Assembly (NCBI GenBank): GCA_951799445.1
Contig: OX637289.1
Span: forward strand, 23,374,245 to 23,438,244
Length of the DNA: 64,000 bases
DNA from: Pseudisothecium myosuroides
Taxonomy: Eukaryota > Streptophyta > Bryopsida > Hypnales > Lembophyllaceae
Direction: 5' to 3'
Position 1 is the first letter of the stretch. Each line of letters starts with the position of its first letter. Position numbers and translations under genes: made by a program. The notes under the pieces were generated by a model that saw only the letters and a list, made by a program, of their open reading frames with translations, was not told the origin of the DNA and did no database searches. Positions 45,176-57,514 of this stretch are shown here, piece by piece.

Positions 45176-47010
45176 ATGGGGCAAGAGGACGCGTCCAACG
45201 GCCGCACCCTCAAACCGAAGCGATTCGACGATGAAGACGCCGACTTCCCTGAATTCGAGTTTCCCGTGGGCGACGCGGCGCATACCACCCTCCCCGAACG
45301 GGAAGAGGATGGCGTGGCCACCGTGCTTCTCCGAGCCCAGATCAGCGAGTCTCCGAAAAAGATGCCACTCGCAATCATTGAAAATGGTGGCCGCGTGACA
45401 GCGCGCCTTTCCGAACCTCCGGAAGCTACCCAACCCGAGACTAGCAAGCACGTCTTGGCCGAGTCGGAGTCCAAGATTCCATTCCCAGTTCCAACGTCGT
45501 CCGCGACGCAGCGGAAGGTCTTGTCTCCCAATCCTTCCTTCAAGAGCTTGGTGACGCTTCTCGGGGAGCCGCCCAAGCTTCGAAGGTCCACGAGCTTGGA
45601 ACGCAGGGAAGCGAATGGGGAGGTCACCAAGGAGGACGATCGGAATGGGGATTCAGCGGGAAGCGACAACAAGGGGACGCTTTCCGCGCCGTCGAGTAAG
45701 AGATTGAACAGCATTCTGTCCCGAGTGAGCGCTAAAGTAGCCGCGCAAGCGGCTGATTCTGGATCCAGGACGCCGGATCGCGTGACGAGTGCGCTCAGCG
45801 TGAATGTGCTGGTGGAAAAATTCGCCGCCGGCGCGCGGCCGTTGTCGCCGCGTACCGGCCCTAGGAACCTTAGCAGCCCCCGACGCGTGATGGCGGATCG
45901 CTCGCGGTCACCAACGTCTCGTCAATTACAGGAGTCGCGTCCCGTGACGCCCAGGCCGATCTCGAGCCCGCGACGGGGAAGTCTTGCGGCGCGGTCCGTG
46001 TCACCCGTGCCGTCACGGTCATGGAAGGATTCTGTTTACAGCGACATGCCCAAGGACCGCCGACCCAGTTTCTCGAACCCAGGTCAGTGTTCTCGAACCG
46101 AGGTCAGAAGCCTTTGCGCCACGCCAACCAGTTTTATAACTTCTCTATCTTCAGTTGTCCAGTTTTCATTATTTGGGATTCAGAGTGGGTGGACAATGTG
46201 ATATATTTGGTCGTGTTGTCATTCACCAGCTGATACCCACTTCAAGGAGATCATATCTGATTGTTGATTGCGAAGATGTGAACCGATCTCCCACTTTCTA
46301 AGGCCTCTTTCCCATCATTGTCAGCTCTGCAGTTTTGATTTGAAATTGGCAAGAAGGGAATGTAATGTCATACACTGAACTCTCGCTGCATGCAACCAGG
46401 TCCTGCCACATCCTCTCCACCACGCTTCCTGACGCCCACTCAAGCCGCGGCTTTAAAAACTGTGGCGAGTCCGAACGCGAAGGCTTCCCAGTTCATCACC
46501 GCGTTCGGCATCACGACCCCCGTGAAGCACCCCACCCCTTCTGTTACCAAGACCACTTCCACCGTCTCCAAGACCAGCCCCACGATCACCAAACCCGCGG
46601 GGTTCAACTTCCGCACCGACGAGCGCGCGGAGCGACGCCGCGACTTCTATTCCAAGCTGGAGGAGCGGTTGAAGGTGAAGGAGGAGGAGCGTCGACGCGC
46701 TGAACTGAAGCTGCTGGAGGAGAAGGAGTGGCAACTGCGGGAGCTTCGGAAAAGCTTGGCGTACAAGGCGAATCCCGTCCCTCGGTTCTACCAAGAGCCT
46801 GCTCCCGCACCAGCTGAGATTCGGAAGATTGCGCCCACGCGAGCCAAGTCGCCGAACTTCACGACGCCGCGACGCAGGGATAGCTGTCCTGCGAGCACCG
46901 CGAGTGAGCCCGGGCGGCTGAGTCCGTTGCGTAGTACGCGCTCGCTGTCGCGCTCGGAGAGCCTCAAGTCGTCGGTGCCGAAGCCCAAGCTGCCCTTTCG
47001 ACCTGTTTAG
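45176..47010 (+). CDS. WVD2-like protein with TPX2 C-terminal domain, 2 exons
   Basis: The exons are 45176-46082 and 46400-47010 (G|GTCAGT donor, CCAG acceptor), 1518 nt or 505 aa. Residues 1-300 are a disordered S/P/R-rich region with many SPR/TPR-type motifs, an N-terminal acidic DDEDADFPEFEF and RSTSLERRE. The TPX2-type domain lies at about 371-450. It has the hallmark FRTDERAERRRDFYSKLEER, then a K/E-rich coiled stretch and RKSLAYKANPVPRFYQEP. WAVE-DAMPENED2/WDL proteins bind and bundle cortical microtubules in plants (family knowledge). The first in-frame ATG (ATGGGGC) was taken as start; upstream the frame is open for only seven more codons. The protein is rather long for a WDL. The minus-strand frames over it are GC-rich shadows. 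Confidence 0.87.
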
Positions 47011-49014
47011 GGGAGACAATCGTTGTGTCTATCGACATTAGTGGAAGTCTTAACTCTCACTCTGACCTTGGCAAGCAAGCACACTTGGATTGCAACATTT
47101 TGGAGCTCCTGTGACATGCCTGGCTAGTTGTGTCTATCGACATTTGTGGAATAGCTTTTTGCCTGTGCTCGGACTGCAAGGATTAGATCATGGTGAGCTT
47201 GACAGGGACCTGGTGATAGTGGCGTCTCTGCGAATTCCAAGGGATCTAGATTTGGGAGCGATCGGTGATGATCACCCCAATCACAAAAACATAAACATTT
47301 TTCAGTGGCTAGTAGGAATGCAATGATTTTTCAGGTTTCCTGTCATGATTTCCTGGTGCGAAGCTTGGGCCACTTGTAGAGTGCACCATTCACCAGCAAT
47401 GATAACTTTAAACACCCTGCTACTTGTATGCGCGCTCTCATGCATTTTGCACGTCATTTGTAAAGTTCTGGCTGCTTCAACTGCCCGCATTCTGTGAACT
47501 AATGTTTGCAGCCAGAGATGAAGCTCTTTGGTGAGGCTTTCAGAATGCTTTTGGAATGGGCGTTATGAAGAGACATAACCCTCTTGAGAGGGTGACAATG
47601 TGAGAATAATGCGCGTTGATGAATGGAATGCCCGTTTCAAAGAAACATTTTCAATGAATTAACCAATCTGAGTAAAAGCGCATTAGTTTGATGTTTGAAG
47701 GAGACGGTGCAACCGACTTACAATCCTGTGGAAACAACGAAGGGCCTGTATCATCACCTCAAAATGACAATGTAAGATATCTTTGGTGTGCCCACATGGT
47801 GAATCTTTAGTTCCACACATTAGCAAATTGTAGTGCAAGATGCTGCAAGTATAATTTGTTTTTTTAGTGACGATTGAAGAATATGTTATGAACTTTCAAA
47901 AGCTACATGCTATAGGCCTCTGCAATAGGTCATGTAGTTGGTAGGAGGGAACAAATACGTAGCCTTGTAACACTAGACTGTTGCATGAATAGAGGCAGCC
48001 ATGAATAACTGCTTTGCTAATCTACTTAAGTTCTTAGTATGAGACTTGGCAAGTTCACAAGTAGATTTGGTTTGCTATGAGCCAAAAAAGAGGTGTTTGT
48101 TTTAGGTACTTTTCACCTTAAGATGTACTGAAATCCCTAAAGGACTAGGCATTTAAATATTGAACACTATTTGTGTTCATTTGCTCCACTCTTCTCCACT
48201 TACTTTCATTGTCAAATATCTACATTTGAATTTTCTTGTACCCATTCAAAGTACTTTGGAATTCGCTTCCAATGATAAAAATTTCAAGTTCTAATTTCAA
48301 ACCAATGAAACTTTAGAAGTCTATTTAGAAGGGCAAATTTTGGAATGCATTGAAGATGACCTCACATCCTAATGGTGCTAGATCTTTGTAGCCAATTACA
48401 AATTCCTAAATAACTTATTCCTGTATTCACGCCAACAGTGCCTCTTAGGTTATGTATTCAAAAGTGATATATTTGGAGTATTTTGGACTTTCTGCATGGT
48501 CATAATGGGGCCTTCCACAGGGTGGCAGAAATAGTCACATGGCACAAATACTTTGGTATACCTTGCCGATGACCAATTAATAAACAGTGCAACATCAAAT
48601 TTGAATGTAAAAATAAAGTGACATCTCTGTTCATAAGCTTAATAAATAATTGTTTGAATTCACTAGTATAGTATTGTGGTACGTACAGAATACCAATTGC
48701 CGATAATTTCTCAGACAACCAAGCTTAATAACTGTTAGAATTCAGTACAGTATTGTTGACAGATCATTATCAATTGCCGAGAATATTTCTCAGATAAATA
48801 ATAATTGTTTGAATTCACTTCAATATTGTGGTAAGTACAGATTACCAAGCGCCAAGAAAATTGCTCAGGTAACAATAATTGGCTGTCATTGAGGTCTGAT
48901 TTTTTTATTACATATAGATATATTACAATTAAGAAGACATTAATGGAGTTGTCTAAGAATGACATTAAAAATCATGTACAAAAGTTATAAGATGTGGAAG
49001 TTTGGTTGATATTA
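47011..49014. other. 3' flank of the WVD2-like gene and spacer
   Basis: The first few hundred bases are probably 3'UTR. A short stretch near 48127 (AATCCCTAAAGGAC) resembles a family B terminus without a partner. 48660-48850 holds short repeated phrases (CAATTGCCGA, GAATTCA). No gene is seen. Confidence 0.4.
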
Positions 49015-49295
49015 GGGACTTCCAAAAGTGTCGCTTTTTGTAGATCATAGTTACTATTATTAGACTCTTTCAATTTTATATTTTCTTGTTGGCAACTAAA
49101 AGAAGGTTTCAAAGCACCAAAAGAAATTAAAAATTCTCTCTTGAATATTCCATGCAAAAGTTGTAAAGGGTCATTTTTTTAGTAGATGTTCTAAAATCAT
49201 TTTTCCTATTAATAGAGGTAGATATTGATTAATTGGATGTACATCTAGTGAAGATGACACTTTTGGATTAGTGACACATTTGGGTATACCTACCT
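49015..49295. mobile_element. TA-flanked MITE (family D)
   Basis: The left end is TA|GGGACTTCCAAAAG and the right end TTTGGGTATACCTACCT|TA, in 281 bp. The interior block TATTTTCTTGTTGGCAA is shared with 38810-39081. Confidence 0.65.
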
Positions 49296-49529
49296 TATTC
49301 TTCAAATCCACAACCTAATTTTAATATCCCAAAATTAGAAACATTGTGCAATGGACATCTATTTATTACAATGCTTTGGAAAAATGCTCAAAATTGCCAG
49401 TAACTGCAAGGAATTCTTGAATTTTGCACATTGTCTAATTTGAAATTTATTGTTCTAGTACATAGAGCACAAACTAGCCAAAAGTGAATTGTGGCATACA
49501 TAGGATGACTTACCTTAACCCTAAAACAA

Positions 49530-49766
49530 CTAAGATACTTTCCCAAAAATGATCTGATTTATGAACCAATAGATGCATTCTTCATTTCTATAGTAATCTT
49601 GAAAGTCATCCATTGGACACCTTTTTGTTTTGTTTGGCCTCAGCGGCAACGTCCTTCCACAATTAAATTCTTCCCAGCTCACATCTGCGTAGTTCAGTTG
49701 GCCTGTACAATCTGATACGGCCTGCTTGACTTCCTTGCAAGGAGATACTGTAAGGAACTCAATCAC
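49530..49766 (-). CDS. Possible exon of a small cysteine-rich protein
   Basis: A 78-codon frame with less random composition than its surroundings. It contains SPCKEVKQAVSDC (a CX9C spacing), then FNCGRTLPL and NKTKRCPMDDFQDYY. A splice acceptor (CTTACAG) lies upstream of the first Cys, so it could be a last exon. CX9C pairs occur in small mitochondrial intermembrane-space proteins, but I do not recognise a family, and no upstream exon with matching phase was found. It may be chance or a gene relic. Confidence 0.25.
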   Translation of the reverse strand: MIEFLTVSPCKEVKQAVSDCTGQLNYADVSWEEFNCGRTLPLRPNKTKRCPMDDFQDYYRNEECIYWFINQIIFGKVS

Positions 49767-49799
49767 TCTTTGCTCAGTTTCAAAAATTGAGATCTTGTA

Positions 49800-50641
49800 T
49801 AATTTCCTTGCAATTGTAAACCGAACAGGAACCTTGAGTGATGAAAATGTTCTCGGCTAAATCAGTTAAACAACATCCACGAAAAGCAAAATTGAACATG
49901 AACTCCCATAAATCTAAACACCGACAGGAACACTGCATACTTCAGTATTCCCAACCGCGACCCCACCTAAATCCAGAAACAATCCAAATAAATCGAAAAT
50001 TCGACTGAATAAATGCATGTAAGCAGTGCATCTACCGTAAGCACCTCTGTTAAAAATGCATTATTACAGAATTTAGGAAATTTTGGCATGGACCCTAAGA
50101 AACAAATAGGATTGACAGGCTCAGCTGATACCGTAGAAAGGTTGTATGATATCTACAGTAAGATCCTCACCTACTAGAACAGTTCATACACGTCTACAGA
50201 ATCACAGGGATCTAAGATTACATGACAAACGGTAATTCAATGATCGAAAGCAGCAGTAAGCTCTGAATGAAACCACCGTCTGGAAGAAACTCAGCTCGTC
50301 ATCTATCGTACAAATTCTTCTCGCCCACAGCAGTAAAGAAAATCACCCGGGAAATCAGAACTTGAGTCAGCTTTAACACAGCCAAGCAAAAGTCATCGAT
50401 TTGATTTGGATTACAACAAACGAATTATGCCCGCAAAGAGCCCTGGTAAGTAACAAGGAATCAAAGTCCTCACCTCCCCATCACAAGTGATGACGATTCT
50501 CCTATAATGTGGCGCTACACATCGAGTTGCTGGGGATTAGCCCAAATGAACACTGAAAGGCCAAGAATTCTTACAAACAGGTTCCTAAAAAACGAACCAA
50601 ATGATGGATATGTAATCAATGAAGTTCACAAAAAGCTCCAA
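49800..50641 (-). other. Region downstream of SAC3-B
   Basis: From the homology breakpoint at 50642 leftward there is no similarity to SAC3-A. The sequence is less AT-rich than the spacers and may contain the SAC3-B poly(A) region. It includes a donor-like ATGGGGAG|GTGAGG at about 50475. No gene is established. Confidence 0.35.
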
Positions 50642-50919
50642 CGACAGTCCAAGAAACTCCAAGTATCCTTCTCGTGACCCTGCCTCAGGGGTCTCAACGA
50701 AAAACTTTATAAGGTAAGCGCGATGCAGATTTCTGCACAATAAAATGGTGTTCCTCAACCCGTTCAAGCATGCTCGCTCATGCTCAACAAGGCGAGCTCT
50801 CATACTTGTTACAGGATCAATGGCATTCCTAAACACACACGAAACCGACTCAAGGGGCAATTGGCCGACCAAGAACCTCAACCCGTCCAATAACCATCGA
50901 CGGTACAACCTACTCAATA
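50642..50919 (-). other. SAC3-B 3'UTR segment shared with SAC3-A
   Basis: Almost identical to 16927-17207 of copy A (for example GGTCGGCC against GGTAGGCC). This edge marks the 3' end of the duplicated or converted tract. Confidence 0.7.
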
Positions 50920-53900
50920 CTAAGAACGCGAAAAAAAGTCATTCAGAGCCAGATTCGCGTCGCCGTGGGGAACCACGTCCTCAGGCTCAGGCATGAACAG
51001 GCTCGTCGAGCTCAACTTCGCTTCCACCACCAACTCGCTCGAGCTCACGTCCAACTGCACTTGCGCGCCGTGGACCCTCAACCACTCCTCGCACTCCTCC
51101 AACCCTTCCCCGACGACCTCTGCTTCCCATTCCGAAATCGGCTCACCGATGAACCCGAGAGCACGCGCCACCCAAGACACGGGAATCGTAGGACGGTAAG
51201 AACGAGTCATGCACTTCACGGCTTCGAACCGCATCTTCTCCACGTGCATGTCCATCAAGCAAGGGCTCAGCACAGGAGCACGCCGGTACAGACGGAAAAA
51301 AGAAGTGTAGTTGCCCATCGCCAAAGCATGACGCACGGACAGCGCGTGCTGCACCACCGAGTCGCGCCTGCCGTCGGCTGTCAGCCTCGACATCGCAGAC
51401 ACGAGGTCGCGGCTGTTGCCGCGGTTGAACAGAATGTACAGCAAGCTGTACGCCGCGAACTCGTTGCTGCAGCCGCGGATGCCTTCCCCGTACAAAGCCT
51501 TCAGTTGCGTCTGACACTGGTTGTACTCGGGAAGATCCCCGGCCTCCAAAGCCATGCGACCGTGCGTCTCGTACACCTCCACAGTGAACTCGTCCCGGAT
51601 TCGCTGCACAGTCAGGTCCTGACGGATCGACTTCAACTGCTCGCACTTGAACAAATAGCTCTTCGAAGTGCTCTTCACCATCTCCAACGCTCGCCTCAAC
51701 ACGTCCTCGGGTCGCACCGTACCAGGATCCGGAGCCGAAGTCAGACGCAGATAACGCTTCTCCACCTCTTGACACGTGCCGCGAATCGTCAAAGAATCCC
51801 AGTCGATGTCCTCCACGGCACGACCGTTCTGACCCTCCCCGGAACTCAAAGCCAGCTGCAAAGCCGTCGCCCGACGAGAACTCGCACTCCCCGCTGATGC
51901 TCCCCTCCCCCGGCCCGAACCCTTCCCTCCTCTCCCCGAATGCTCCTTCCCTCGATCGAAACGCTTGAAACGGTTCTGACGTCTCTCCTTCTCTTCGGGG
52001 GTGTCGGCCGTCGACACAGATCCGAGATGCAGCCCAGGCTCCTCTTCGCTCTCGCTCGAAGGATTTGTATCGCCCCACTTCAGATTCAGACCCACCTTAC
52101 GAAGCCTCTTCAAACCCCTCTTGGATAGGTTCTTCATATCCACAGGGTCTGGGATGCTCGTGGTCGCACTCGACGACTTGTTCCACGTATTCTCACGCTT
52201 CTCCCATTTGCTCTGAAAATGCACGCTGTTCTTCTCTTTCGACGCATCCGGAATGCCTTCCCTCGCAGTGCCGTGAAAACTATGACCCCGAGCGGCTTTG
52301 TTATCGGATCCTTCGGGCGCGGGAGCCTCCCAACGAGTTTTCAGACGCCGGGCCACGCTCCAGTCGGGCTTGTCCAAACTGCTCTGCAGCTGCGTCGGCT
52401 TCTTCGTCGACGAACCCAAAGATGAGGCCGCAGGGATGGCAAACAGGGGCTCCGTGTCCCAATCCTTCGTGAACAACGTACCGTCCATCGACGCGCTCGT
52501 GATCATGTCCTTCATGATTTCCTGGCAACCCGCTTTCTGAGACTCATCCTTGCATCGAGACAAAGCGCGCTCCACATAAGCACGCAACGAGGACGGAAAC
52601 ATGCCGGGCTGCAGCGTCGCGTCCGCCACAGCATCCGTAGAAGCGCCGGAAGCACCCGCCTTCTTGGCAGAAACGCTCAAGTAAGCCGGTTTCGCCGTCT
52701 CCTTACCCGCACCCACACCGCCAGCATTCCCAGTGATTCGTGGATTCGTCACGATGTGCAATTTCGCGGCTTTGATCGGCAAATGCTGGGGCTGTTGATG
52801 CTGCTGCTGCTGCGGAATAGTGTCAACCTTCTGAAACTCCAGCGGTTGATCCTCAGGCTGAACCGCAGCCGGTCTTGTCTGCGTCGGCAGCGGTGGAAAG
52901 TATCCTTGGTTCAAATGATCGCTCTGGGACGCCTGAACGCCACCGCCAATCCAAACCGCGCCTGCGTTCGGAGCTTCCGTGATGGAAGAAAGCTCAGAAC
53001 CGTGCGACTCACCGTATCCTTGCTGCGACGCTGCAGAGGCTGCCCAAGAAACGACAGGTGCTGGAGCGCCAGGAGGAGGTGGTTGCGGAGCAGACACAAC
53101 ACTCGCATATGTTGGTGCTGCCGACGCCTGAGCTGCTGCCGTTGCTGCTGCCTGGGCAACGCCATTGCTCGACCCATTAGCAGCTTGTGGACCAGCTTGT
53201 GCAGCAGCTTCCAAACTGGCATAGTATTCGGCCCACTGCTGCGAGTAATCTGGAGCTGCATACTGCGTGGTATCGTCCGCCTTTCCAGTCACAGCACCAT
53301 AGCCGGCGTTCACGTAACCTCCGTAGCTGTACTTACCCTGGTTGGGATCGTTCCAAGAGCTCGGAGCCTGTTCACCATCACCTGGATGCCGATAGCCAGC
53401 GGACTGGTAGCCATTGGGATCGTAGTAGTTGCCGCTGGTTCCGTAAGAACCTACATCCGGGTGGCTGCCGGGGTGTGGATACTGTGTAGGGGCCACATAT
53501 GGAGCAACGGCGTTGCTGTACATTGCCGCATTCGGACCATACGAGTTCTCCCCCTGCTTCGGATATCCCTGATATCCCTGATAATTGTAGGCATTCGGGT
53601 CGCCCGCGTAATTGTACCCCGTGTAACCCTGCGCATACGACCCTTGCGAGCCGTTGGCAGCCACCGGGTTAGGGTTGCCATAGCTGTTGCCGGACTGCAG
53701 TTCCCCGGCTCCGTAACCACCATACTCTTGCACCTGCTGCACAGCGTAGTTGTACGCGGCGTAGGGATCGCTGCCGCCGTTCGCTGCTGCCCCTGGATCG
53801 TTCCCCGCCCACGCCCCGGTCGTCGCCAAACCCGGTGGCAAGGGGGCCTGCGGGGGTGGCATTGCGGGCAAAGGAGGGGCTGCCATGCCGTCTTGCCCAC

Positions 53901-53953
53901 CCTGCCCTCTGTCCTCCGTCTGCTGCTCCGGATAATACCCGTACCATTGTTGT

Positions 53954-53988
<35 letters not shown>

Positions 53989-54123
53989 GGACGCTGGATC
54001 GTAGAGTTGGCCACCCCAAGCACTTCCGGGATCGGAATACGCCACAACATTGTTGTCCCGCGAGGACGGAACGCCATACACATTGATCCTCCGGTTGTCA
54101 TACTCGTCGCCAACCCCTGCCAT
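50920..54123 (-). CDS. SAC3/GANP-domain protein, SAC3A/THP3/LENG8-like (copy B)
   Basis: A 1067-aa intact, intronless paralogue of SAC3-A with the same domain order: glutamine run (14 Q against 13), Q/G/Y/A-rich first half, basic and RG-rich linker, SAC3/GANP domain from about residue 775, and the same PEPEDVV...NDFF end. Differences from copy A cluster in the first 460 residues (about a dozen substitutions plus small indels, for example loss of a TAQ triplet). The last ~610 residues differ at only three positions (D/N, V/I, G/W). The G-to-W change falls in an acidic SEGEAE segment near the C terminus. Both frames are open, so both copies are probably functional. It is inverted relative to copy A, 33 kb away. 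Confidence 0.93.
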
Positions 54124-55130
54124 TAATGAATAGGGTTCAACTCAATACTGCTTCAACTCGAGGTGACCTGCTTTTGCCCATCCTCGGCCACGCCCGAGTC
54201 TAGCAAACTTGCAGACCCGCACCGAAGAAACAGAAGCCTCAGCACCTAAAGCAATACTCGCTGCTGGTCTCAACACCATGAATGCCTAAAAATATGCCTC
54301 CTCTGAATTAGGTTGCAAAATCACAATACCTAATCACTACTCGCGCGGGCCATCCAATCCGTTTCCGTTCGCTGCCTGAGCACTCCCTGATCACCCTCCA
54401 CAACCCTGCCACAGAAACCTCTTCTTTTGACTGCCTCCAAGAACAGCTGGGCAACAAAGCAGCTCAACACAATTTCTTTCAAATCTCTGAATCATATCAG
54501 CGTGTAGCACGCACCCACTCGATATTGGGTTGCTGAAATTCCTTACCCGCCTACACAAATTCCACTAAAATGAGTGGAACCCAACCGACACCCAATGCAC
54601 TCACAACCACATTAGAGTCCGTCGCCCATCTTTGCGATATTCATGAGCCCACAACATTAGACTCATCCCCCCCCCAAACCCATCATCGCACTGGTTCCTA
54701 CAAACTCTTCAATTCACTCACCATTGACCCTAAACCTAATCCCGCTCAATCACGACATTCATTCAAACCGCAATCTCGTCACCGAGAAATCTCTACACTT
54801 ACCACGAGTATCCTCCAACGCGAGAACCGCAACGGGAACGGATTGCGCTGATTTCATTGAAATTCAAGGTTGGAGAAGCTTCCAATTGCAGATTCCCAAT
54901 TTGGGAATGAAGATTTGAAGAGCGGAAAAGAAAACGAAAGCAAAGATGAGCTCACCTGAAAGGAAGTGAAGGCGATCAGAGAAGGCGCACTCGGCATTGA
55001 GGGAATGAATCGGAGGCGGAACCCTAACTTAATAATAAGGTCGAGAAGCAGGGGCTTGCGAGAATTGGCGCAAAGCTGTTGAGGTTGGCCATCGGGCACA
55101 GTGTGGCAAGGATTAGAGGTGATGACGACG
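54124..55130 (-). promoter_or_regulatory. SAC3-B 5'UTR, probable leader intron and first exon
   Basis: A good donor TTTCAG|GTGAGC (minus strand, exon end at 54956) follows a short GC-rich leader that includes an AACCCTAA telo-box (about 55020-55028). The frame ending at 54854 is leader sequence, not a gene. From 54124 to about 54505 the leader is ~98% identical to copy A; beyond that it is diverged. Confidence 0.45.
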
Positions 55131-55329
55131 GTGACGAGTTGACGACGACGACCAGCGGGCTTCGCAGAATCGCAGTCTTCGGTGCCCGTGGCTGTGTGAG
55201 TCAGCGCCGTTTTCTGTGATGCCGGTTATGATGAAGAGCAGTACTGTAAATCAGCGCGGTATGGGGCACAGTGAGTACGGTGCCTTGGCCGAATAACTGT
55301 ACAGTGTGTACGGTAGGAGGAATATGGGG

Positions 55330-57514
55330 ACATGAGAAATTCTCAAGGGAATGAACATGTCAGTTCATTACAGGGTTTCCTGGTATCTCATCAGAGGCAT
55401 CAAGGATGGAATTTGTCATTTAATTTTTCGCTTTTTTCCTTTTTTTTCCAAAAAAAGAAAAAAAAAGAAAAGAAATGGCATTTCATTGCAAAGATAAAAT
55501 ACAAAACCACCAACCACAAAGACTTGGTGGAGACAGACTTAATGACAAAATGTACAAGGATAGACCGGACTAATGGACAAGGAGTGAGGGTCAAAGTGCA
55601 AAGCAAGGAGAGGCCAAAGGCTTCTCATGGCCGAATGAGAGGGGTTGGAGCTGCGACGTCGCATTGGTGGATATGCTCACGGGGGTTGAAACACAAAGTT
55701 GACATGGGTGCCGGAGGCTTTAACCTTGTAAGGACATTGTGGACTAGAGTGGTTCAATAGATGACTTCACTTGACACTGTAGGATGGGAAAAAATGTTTT
55801 TTCAATCAATCTATTTATTTGAAGGGTACTTGAGTAGATTTTCAGTGAATAATATAGCAAAGTCCCTCATTATAGTCTTATTGACTTTTCTAAAGAAAAT
55901 GCTCAATCCATGGATCATCTTTATAGTGTATTTGGGCCATTTCTTGCTATTTTCTCTTGATGTGAATTTTAGCTATAAAAATGATGTAATCTGAATTTGA
56001 GTCCAACTAATGAAATGAAGCTAATCAAGTGTAGTTTCTATGCCAATTGGAAATTTTGAAAAATTCATGAATTTTAATATTTTATAGCAACATGAACTTT
56101 GGACCTATAATCATGGTTTGCTGATTTTTTAATTTTAGAGTGACTCGGTATATCCCTTATTTCAACCATTTACTTATTTGTGTACTTATTTATTGGCTTA
56201 GGACTAAAAGGAGAAGGCTTTGCACCAATGATCTCAAAACAGGTTCAGGGTTTTTAGCCAAATGTTCATTTTGGGAAGATTTCTTTTGAATTTACACTGA
56301 GGGCAAAAAAAATTAAGTAGAAACCAAGCGAAATTTAGCCAGTTTTGAGATCGTTGCTTTGCTCAGAAAAAAATTAAATGGAAGGAAGTTTGAATAGGAC
56401 CTTATTCAAAAAGACAACCCTTTAGGTTAGATTTTCTTACTTCAACCATTTACTTATTTGTGTCCTTATTTATTGGCTTAGGACTAAAAGGGGAAGGCTT
56501 TGCACAAACAAAAATTAAATGGAAGGAAGTTTGAGTAGGATCTTATTCAAAAAGCACCCTAGTGTTACAGTACTATAAAGACAGAACCTAATTTTTTTTT
56601 AAAGTTTTTTAATTTTAAAAATCACAATAGTTTCAAGTTTATTTTTTAAATAGGATAAAAACCTAAGACTTCTAGAAAACATATAGTTTCATCTAAGTAT
56701 GAAAATATTTTGAAAAATATTCTAATAAATTTCATAACCAAATTGTACATGGGAATATAGTTTGCCTTTGATGGAAAAATTGCGACATCAAAAGGTTAAC
56801 CCCTACATGGACTAAAGGGCCATTCTGGCCTATTTGAATTCTACTTGGATGATATACTGTATTTGATATCTGGATTTTGATACTATCACATTTGACTACA
56901 TTACCATGTTTAGTACACCTTCATATTGTATAATACACAGCATATGAATATATAACCATATTTCCATACATGACGAGGATTTTACAAAAAGTTATACGGT
57001 GCCACATGATGTTTAAACATCTCCCAAATAATTCAATACTATAAAAAATTTGGAAACCCTCTTCACAGCCAATCCAGCTTAAATTTTGAAGAGCACAATT
57101 TTGAATCACTGATAGGGTTCATGACAAATAAAACTTCTCTGCCAAATTTCTCTAGAAATGGCATGCACTGTAATTGGCTCAGACTGTTAGCAGCTAATTG
57201 AATGAGGTATGAGAGCACCGGTTTGATCCAAGCCTCCGCTAAAATCTACTCCTAGTAGATTTTAGAGTTTAGGGACTAAACTGAACAAGGATCCTCTTTC
57301 ACGTTAGCACGGTCTCCTTCTACCCAGAAATCTTTCAGTCTTGTTTCAGAAGCTTTCTATCTGAAACCTATCATACAATCAGGGCACAGAAATTGACAGT
57401 CGTAACCCTTCCAAACTAACATCACAGAACGGGTGTCGAAGTTTTGCTAATAGCTGTTGAACCAACTTCAATATTCTTGCAAGTAATTGACTGCAGAAAT
57501 AAGCAATCCAGGGC
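55330..57514. other. Intergenic DNA between SAC3-B and pTAC2
   Basis: No supported gene. It holds a direct repeat (56157-56573) and a segment related to 41343-41580 (55878-56095). The frame 55332-55760 (+) is poly-K-rich at its centre and has no recognisable domain. The right end is pTAC2 3'UTR. Confidence 0.45.
56157..56573. repeat. Direct duplication, second copy internally deleted
   Basis: CAACCATTTACTTATTTGTG...GGCTTTGCAC and AAATTAAATGGAAGGAAGTT occur twice, with an offset of about 285 bp. The second copy lacks the roughly 130-bp middle part. Confidence 0.6.

Noticed and set aside
46453..47019. 188-codon minus-strand frame over WVD2-like exon 2
   Set aside because: It is a leucine/arginine-rich shadow. 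The sense frame holds the TPX2 domain with its hallmark residues.
49530..49766. Assignment of the cysteine-rich frame to COX6B or PET191/COA5
   Set aside because: Cysteine spacing after the first CX9C (13 residues) and the flanking residues do not fit either family well.
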